Shown one piece after another: positions 4,855 to 7,890 of a stretch of 7,890 nucleotides of DNA; position 1 is the stretch's first letter, and each line of letters opens with the position of its first letter. Location of the stretch: NCBI GenBank assembly GCA_026785865.1, contig JAJAZG010000186.1, positions 1 through 7,890 on the forward strand. Direction: 5' to 3'. A program made the position numbers and the translations under genes. The notes beneath the pieces are model-generated. The model was not told the DNA's origin and ran no database searches. It was given only the letters and a program-made list of their open reading frames with translations. The DNA is from Pseudanabaena sp. CAN_BIN31. GTDB taxonomy: Bacteria > Cyanobacteriota > Cyanobacteriia > Pseudanabaenales > Pseudanabaenaceae.

Positions 4855-5931
4855 ATGCTTTTGATTGCCGAATTTGCCCATCAACGAGATCCACAGGCGA
4901 TCGCCGAAATTATTTGTCAGGAATTACAGCCCCTCGACATTGAGCGACTTAATATTCATGTGGATATTATCGATAGCATTTTAGACATGCAAATTCGGAC
5001 AGATTCTGCCATTGACAAGGAGAAATTGCTGGCATTAGTGCGTAGCAAACTCCAAGATTTGCGTATAGAATCAGTAGCTAAATTTAGAATTCACTGTTGG
5101 CGTAACGATGAAGAAATGCATGAGCAGCGCTTACTGTGGACGGAGCAATTTATGCTAGATCTGCCAATATCATTGCCAAAAGCATTACCAGAATTAGAGC
5201 CAAAGTTGGATGATATGCGATCGCCCGAAACTGGAGAGACTGAAACTAGAGAGCCTGAGCCGCAGCTTTCTAAGCACTCTGTTCTACAACAGGCGATTAA
5301 GAAAATTTCACCGACTAGTGATGACGAAAAAATAAATTCACTAGCTTCTGACTTCGATAAGCAACCCACTGTTGATAATGTAACCATCGGATCTGATGCT
5401 GCCAATACGCAAAAATTCCAGTCATCCATTGACGGTAACTATTGGCAATTATTGTTGGTAGGCTTATCGATTGTCTTGCTAGGATTAGGGATTGGCGTAT
5501 CAGTCAGGGCGATTACTACCAAGAGCGGGGTTGAGCTAATTCCTCCAATATCATCCGCAAGCCCATCTGTTGACAAAAGTGGAGAAAGTTCAACGAATTC
5601 AACAAAAACTATTCCTAGTCAGATCAGTGAGACAACTGCTGTTACGTCCCAAACATCACCTAAAGCTAATCGCTCTTCGGCGGAAACGATGACCCCTAAC
5701 TTGCAGGAAGAGGAACAAATTATCACCTTAGAAAAGTTTAATCGTATTCAAAAAGGAATGTCGATTGAGCAGGTAGAAAAAGTTTTGGGAGTATCGGGTA
5801 ATGTCATTGCCGAAAACAACTCAAATAATAGTGTCGGTCGCGTTTATTCTTGGAAAAATCTACAAGGTAGTAATGCGATCATTGAGTTTAAGGATGGTCA
5901 AGTGGTAGCCAAAGCTCAAGCTGGTTTATAG
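4855..5931 (+). CDS. Cyanobacterial single-pass membrane protein with C-terminal SmpA/BLIP-like domain
   Basis: This is a 358-residue protein with three parts. Residues 1-100 form a soluble alpha/beta domain (MLLIAEFAHQRDPQAIAEII, IHVDIIDSILDMQIRT, KFRIHCWRNDEE) that I do not recognise. Residues 101-195 are a variable acidic linker. One membrane helix lies at about 197-218 (LLLVGLSIVLLGLGIGVSV). A Ser/Thr-rich linker (about 224-285) leads to a compact domain at 290-358: FNRIQKGMSIEQVEKVLG, then YSWKNLQGSNAIIEFKDGQV. This matches the pattern of SmpA/OmlA and BLIP-like repeats (DUF3862 type): a GMS..EV...LG helix followed by strands ending in F.DG.V. Such domains mediate protein contacts at the envelope. 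No signal peptide is present, so the N-domain is probably cytosolic and the C-domain on the far side. ATG at 4855 has no evident Shine-Dalgarno. Function is unknown. Confidence 0.75.
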   Translation: MLLIAEFAHQRDPQAIAEIICQELQPLDIERLNIHVDIIDSILDMQIRTDSAIDKEKLLALVRSKLQDLRIESVAKFRIHCWRNDEEMHEQRLLWTEQFMLDLPISLPKALPELEPKLDDMRSPETGETETREPEPQLSKHSVLQQAIKKISPTSDDEKINSLASDFDKQPTVDNVTIGSDAANTQKFQSSIDGNYWQLLLVGLSIVLLGLGIGVSVRAITTKSGVELIPPISSASPSVDKSGESSTNSTKTIPSQISETTAVTSQTSPKANRSSAETMTPNLQEEEQIITLEKFNRIQKGMSIEQVEKVLGVSGNVIAENNSNNSVGRVYSWKNLQGSNAIIEFKDGQVVAKAQAGL

Positions 5932-5966
5932 CGCTTGGGGCTTAAATAAAAATTGATTTTGGATTT

Positions 5967-6079
5967 TATAGCTTCGCCACTTGTATTAAGACAAACCAAA
6001 ACCCAAAAAGTAGATGCGGCGCAGAGCGCCGCATCTACTTTTTAGGTTTTATGTTCTAACATACTTGGCGACAGCTATA
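5967..6079. mobile_element. MITE-like element B (113 bp), second family member, inverted
   Basis: The outer inverted repeats are TATAGCTTCGCCA (5967-5979) and, at 6066-6079, the complement of TATAGCTGTCGCCA, differing by one indel. The core is a long hairpin with 25-base arms at 5998-6022 and 6026-6050, one mismatch and an AGA loop. The left end continues as CGCCACTTGTATTAAG, which parallels the complement of element A's right end (CGCCACCTGTGTTAA). The right end parallels element A's left end. The GC-rich centres are also alike (GCGGCGCAGAGC against GCGGCGCGGAGC). No coding capacity. It fills most of the spacer between the SmpA-like gene and ccmP. The hairpin could also terminate transcription from the upstream gene. 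Confidence 0.68.
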
Positions 6080-6156
6080 TTGCGATAAAATTACAACTTG
6101 GGTCGGCTAACTAATTTTTGGGTTAGAAAGTTAGTAAAGCCCAGTAAAATTCTCGT

Positions 6157-6161
6157 GGGAG
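6157..6161 (+). promoter_or_regulatory. Shine-Dalgarno that fixes the ccmP start
   Basis: GGGAG lies 8 bases before the TTG at 6170. This is the best Shine-Dalgarno match in the window. It selects the internal TTG over the TTG at 6098, which begins a longer frame but has no such site. Confidence 0.7.
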
Positions 6162-6169
6162 CAAAATTT

Positions 6170-6814
6170 TTGGGTATCGATTTACGCAGCTACGTCTACT
6201 TAGACAACCTCCAGCGCCAACATGCTGCTTATATGGGAACGATCGCCCAAGGATTTTTGCCGTTGCCAGGTGATACCTCCCTCTGGATCGAAATCTCGCC
6301 TGGTATTGAAATTAATCGGATTACTGATGTGGCACTGAAAGCGACTTCTGTGAGACCAGGTGTTCAGATTGTTGAGCGCTTATATGGGTTATTGGAAATT
6401 CATTCAGGCAGTCAAGGCGAAACCAAAGCCGCAGGTCGGGCCATTTTGGAAATGTTGGGATTAACTGAAGAAGATCGCATCAAGCCAAGATTGCTATCTA
6501 GTCAAATTATTCGCAATGTGGACGCGCACCAAACCCAACTGATTAATCGCTTTCGGCGTGGGCAAATGTTGCTGTCGGGACAGACTCTTTACATTATGGA
6601 AGTTGAGCCTGCGGCTTATGCGGCGCTGGCGGCAAATGAAGCTGAAAAAGCTGCTTCAATTAATATTCTGGAAATTGTGGCTGTGGGTAGTTTTGGGCGC
6701 TTGTATCTTGGTGGTGAAGAGCAAGATATTATGGCAGCTTCGGTGGCGGTGCTGAATACAATCAATAATGTCAGAGGTCGCGATGTCTATGGAGTAGGCG
6801 ATCGCAAAGAATAA
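6170..6814 (+). CDS. ccmP: Beta-carboxysome shell protein CcmP (tandem BMC domain)
   Basis: From the TTG at 6170 the protein is 214 residues, close to the 213 I recall for Synechococcus elongatus CcmP, and it starts MGIDLRSYVYLDNLQRQHAAY, as CcmP does. It holds two permuted BMC folds (about 1-105 and 106-205). Each carries a pore-lining segment: VERLYGLLE, with Glu69 and Arg70, the gating pair known from CcmP, and the equivalent strand near VGSFGRLYLGG in the second half. NAAs such as YAALAANEAEKAA are typical of the family. CcmP trimers stack face to face into a gated double layer in the carboxysome shell and are thought to pass larger metabolites such as 3-phosphoglycerate. A longer frame begins at a TTG at 6098, but those 24 extra residues are not CcmP-like. 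No other ccm gene is nearby, so this is a satellite locus. Element B lies just upstream. Confidence 0.95.
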   Translation: MGIDLRSYVYLDNLQRQHAAYMGTIAQGFLPLPGDTSLWIEISPGIEINRITDVALKATSVRPGVQIVERLYGLLEIHSGSQGETKAAGRAILEMLGLTEEDRIKPRLLSSQIIRNVDAHQTQLINRFRRGQMLLSGQTLYIMEVEPAAYAALAANEAEKAASINILEIVAVGSFGRLYLGGEEQDIMAASVAVLNTINNVRGRDVYGVGDRKE

Positions 6815-6861
6815 ATGTCTTCCTTCTCATGAGATTTATCAAAAAATTAGGTTTAAAACCA

Positions 6862-6876
6862 CGTCCCTCTAGGACG
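6862..6876. repeat. Small hairpin in the ccmP 3' spacer
   Basis: CGTCC (6862-6866) and GGACG (6872-6876) enclose a CTCTA loop. It lies in the 120 bases between the ccmP stop and the long terminator. Short CGTCC/GGACG hairpins of this look occur near right ends of cyanobacterial IS200/IS605-type elements, but no transposase or TnpB remnant is visible, so I give it no further identity. Confidence 0.3.
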
Positions 6877-6934
6877 GCTTTACAATATTCTAATTTAACA
6901 ACCAATACAGGAGCCTTGCTCTGTCATCAAAACT

Positions 6935-6983
6935 ATATAAATATTAAAAAGTGCCGCTTCGCGGCACTTTTTAATATTTATAT
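6935..6983. terminator. Bidirectional terminator between ccmP and the E2 gene
   Basis: Arms at 6935-6957 and 6961-6983 pair perfectly over 23 bp around a TTC loop. The GC core GTGCCGC/GCGGCAC is flanked by A5 and T5 tracts, with further AT-rich pairing outside. It lies 120 bases after the ccmP stop and 22 bases before the E2 stop, and works in both directions. Confidence 0.9.
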
Positions 6984-7005
6984 GTATCGCTATCAATAGG
7001 CTAGA

Positions 7006-7890
7006 TTACAAGGTCAAAGATTGAGGATTGGTTTCAATCAGTTTCGCCAAATCTTGTAAGAATTGTGCCGCGTGAGCGCCATAAATTACACGGTGATCAG
7101 CGGTGAGGTTTACTTGCATTTGACTGCTAACCTTGATCGCACCATCTTTGGTGGCGACAACTTGAGGACTAGAACTACCGATCGCCAAAATCGCGCCAGT
7201 ATTAGGAGGCAAAATCGCATCAAAGCGATCAACTCCAAACATCCCCAAATTGGAAATGGTGAACGTGCCAGAGTTGTATTCATCGGGCTGCAATTGCTTG
7301 GCACGCGCACGCTCGACTAGTGTTTTCCAATCACGCGAGAGGCTGTATAGGTCAGTTTGATCGGCATTTTTTAACACAGGCGTAATCAACCCGCCGTCAT
7401 CCATCGCTACTGCTACGGCAATATTAATATTGCTCTTGTACTCAATGCCGCGATCGCTATAACTAGCATTAACCAAAGGATGCTTTTGTAAAGTCAAAGC
7501 CACTGCCTTAGCTAACAGTGCGGTCATGGTCACGCCTTTAGTCTTGACTTGCTTGTAAAGGGCATCAAGAGCATCGGTGGGGATCGTGTAACCAACGCGG
7601 AACACAGGCACTGAGAGGCTCTGGTTCATGTTGTTGACCACTGCTTTTTGGAAGGTAGTTAGTGGTTGGGTTGTGCCTAGGGCTACAGGGGCGATCGCCT
7701 TAGCAATGGGCGCAGGTGTAACGGGTGTAGAGACTTTTGCGACAGGGGCAGACGCAGGCTGCAAGAATGCTTCGACATCATCGGCGGTGACTCGACCGTT
7801 AGGACCAGTTCCTGAGATTTTGGTTAAGTCAATACCGTTATCCTTAGCGATGCGTTTGGCTCTGGGCGATACGATTTGACGATCTGATGA
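7006..7890 (-). CDS. pdhC: Pyruvate dehydrogenase E2 (dihydrolipoamide acetyltransferase), 5'-partial
   Basis: The frame is open to the right edge, so the C-terminal 294 residues are visible and the lipoyl domain is missing. The first part is a peripheral subunit-binding domain (SPRAKRIAKDNGIDL, then GTGPNGRVTADDVEAFL), which holds E1 or E3. A Pro/Ala-rich linker follows, then the acetyltransferase core: TTFQKAVVNNMNQS, FRVGYTI, a long NIAVAVAMDDGGLITPVL segment, TFTISNLGMFGVDRF and the active-site block TADHRVIYG. Catalytic His is at 7093-7095. The usual family motif is DHRxxDG; here the second Asp is Tyr, as I recall for cyanobacterial and plastid E2. E2 transfers the acetyl group from lipoyl to CoA, feeding acetyl-CoA to fatty-acid synthesis. 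Naming varies (pdhC, odhB). A TTG at 7762-7764 is internal, not a start. It converges on ccmP. Confidence 0.95.
   Translation of the reverse strand, partial: SSDRQIVSPRAKRIAKDNGIDLTKISGTGPNGRVTADDVEAFLQPASAPVAKVSTPVTPAPIAKAIAPVALGTTQPLTTFQKAVVNNMNQSLSVPVFRVGYTIPTDALDALYKQVKTKGVTMTALLAKAVALTLQKHPLVNASYSDRGIEYKSNINIAVAVAMDDGGLITPVLKNADQTDLYSLSRDWKTLVERARAKQLQPDEYNSGTFTISNLGMFGVDRFDAILPPNTGAILAIGSSSPQVVATKDGAIKVSSQMQVNLTADHRVIYGAHAAQFLQDLAKLIETNPQSLTL

Noticed and set aside
5091..5429. 112-codon ORF antisense to the SmpA-like protein gene
   Set aside because: It is a mirror of the Ser/Glu-rich linker of the real gene, with no supporting start or domain.
2175..6079. Composite transposon bounded by elements A and B
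   Set aside because: Although the two elements are inverted relative to each other, the genes between are housekeeping (sqdB, rhomboid, regulator), composition does not change, and no transposase is present.
6829..6900. Remnant right end of an IS200/IS605 element or omega RNA
   Set aside because: Only a 5-bp CGTCC/GGACG stem is visible; there is no TnpA/TnpB sequence or second end to support it.
6829..6999. 56-codon ORF starting ATG after ccmP
   Set aside because: It reads straight through the bidirectional terminator, has no Shine-Dalgarno and no recognisable domain.
7063..7320. Plus-strand ORF antisense to E2
   Set aside because: The E2 frame is certain from its catalytic core; this is a shadow.

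Overview
The window looks like chromosomal DNA of a beta-cyanobacterium. It carries sqdB (sulfolipid synthesis), ccmP (a beta-carboxysome shell protein), a cyanobacterial-type RRM RNA-binding protein and a cyanobacterial/plastid-type pyruvate dehydrogenase E2. It also holds 13 copies of the HIP1 octamer GCGATCGC in 7.9 kb, far above chance. A Pseudanabaena-like lineage would fit the HIP1 density, the AT-rich spacers and the dispersed hairpin repeats, but that is inference. I see no rRNA, tRNA, CRISPR array, phage module or complete insertion sequence.

Layout from left to right: (1) the C-terminal 326 residues of a membrane-anchored YdcF/DUF218-like protein (+), converging on (2) an RRM protein (-) across a shared bidirectional terminator. 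(3) A 785-base spacer (1542-2326) holds the RRM leader, a 52-residue single-pass membrane microprotein with its own promoter, a 20-bp palindrome and a 104-bp MITE-like element (element A). (4) A rhomboid protease (+) is apparently driven by a promoter formed at the right end of element A. It converges on (5) a stand-alone receiver-domain response regulator (-) across a 25-bp perfect hairpin that contains most of both stop codons. (6) sqdB (-) lies upstream of the regulator on the same strand. (7) A divergent cyanobacterial protein follows, with an N-terminal soluble domain, one membrane segment and a C-terminal SmpA/BLIP-like domain. (8) A second member of the MITE-like family (element B, 113 bp) lies in the opposite orientation. 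(9) ccmP (+) has its start best placed at a TTG at 6170 behind a good Shine-Dalgarno. It converges across another long bidirectional terminator on (10) the C-terminal 294 residues of pyruvate dehydrogenase E2 (-), which runs off the right edge.

The genes are mostly single-gene units for photosynthetic housekeeping: thylakoid sulfolipid, carboxysome shell, pyruvate oxidation and RNA binding. They do not form one operon. The most unusual content is non-coding. Two related MITE-like elements share TATAGC..TCGCCA-type ends and nested hairpins. The hairpin core of this family closely resembles the rhomboid/response-regulator terminator, which suggests that mobile hairpins have been recruited here as promoters and terminators. 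I do not see a convincing new multi-gene defence or biosynthetic system.
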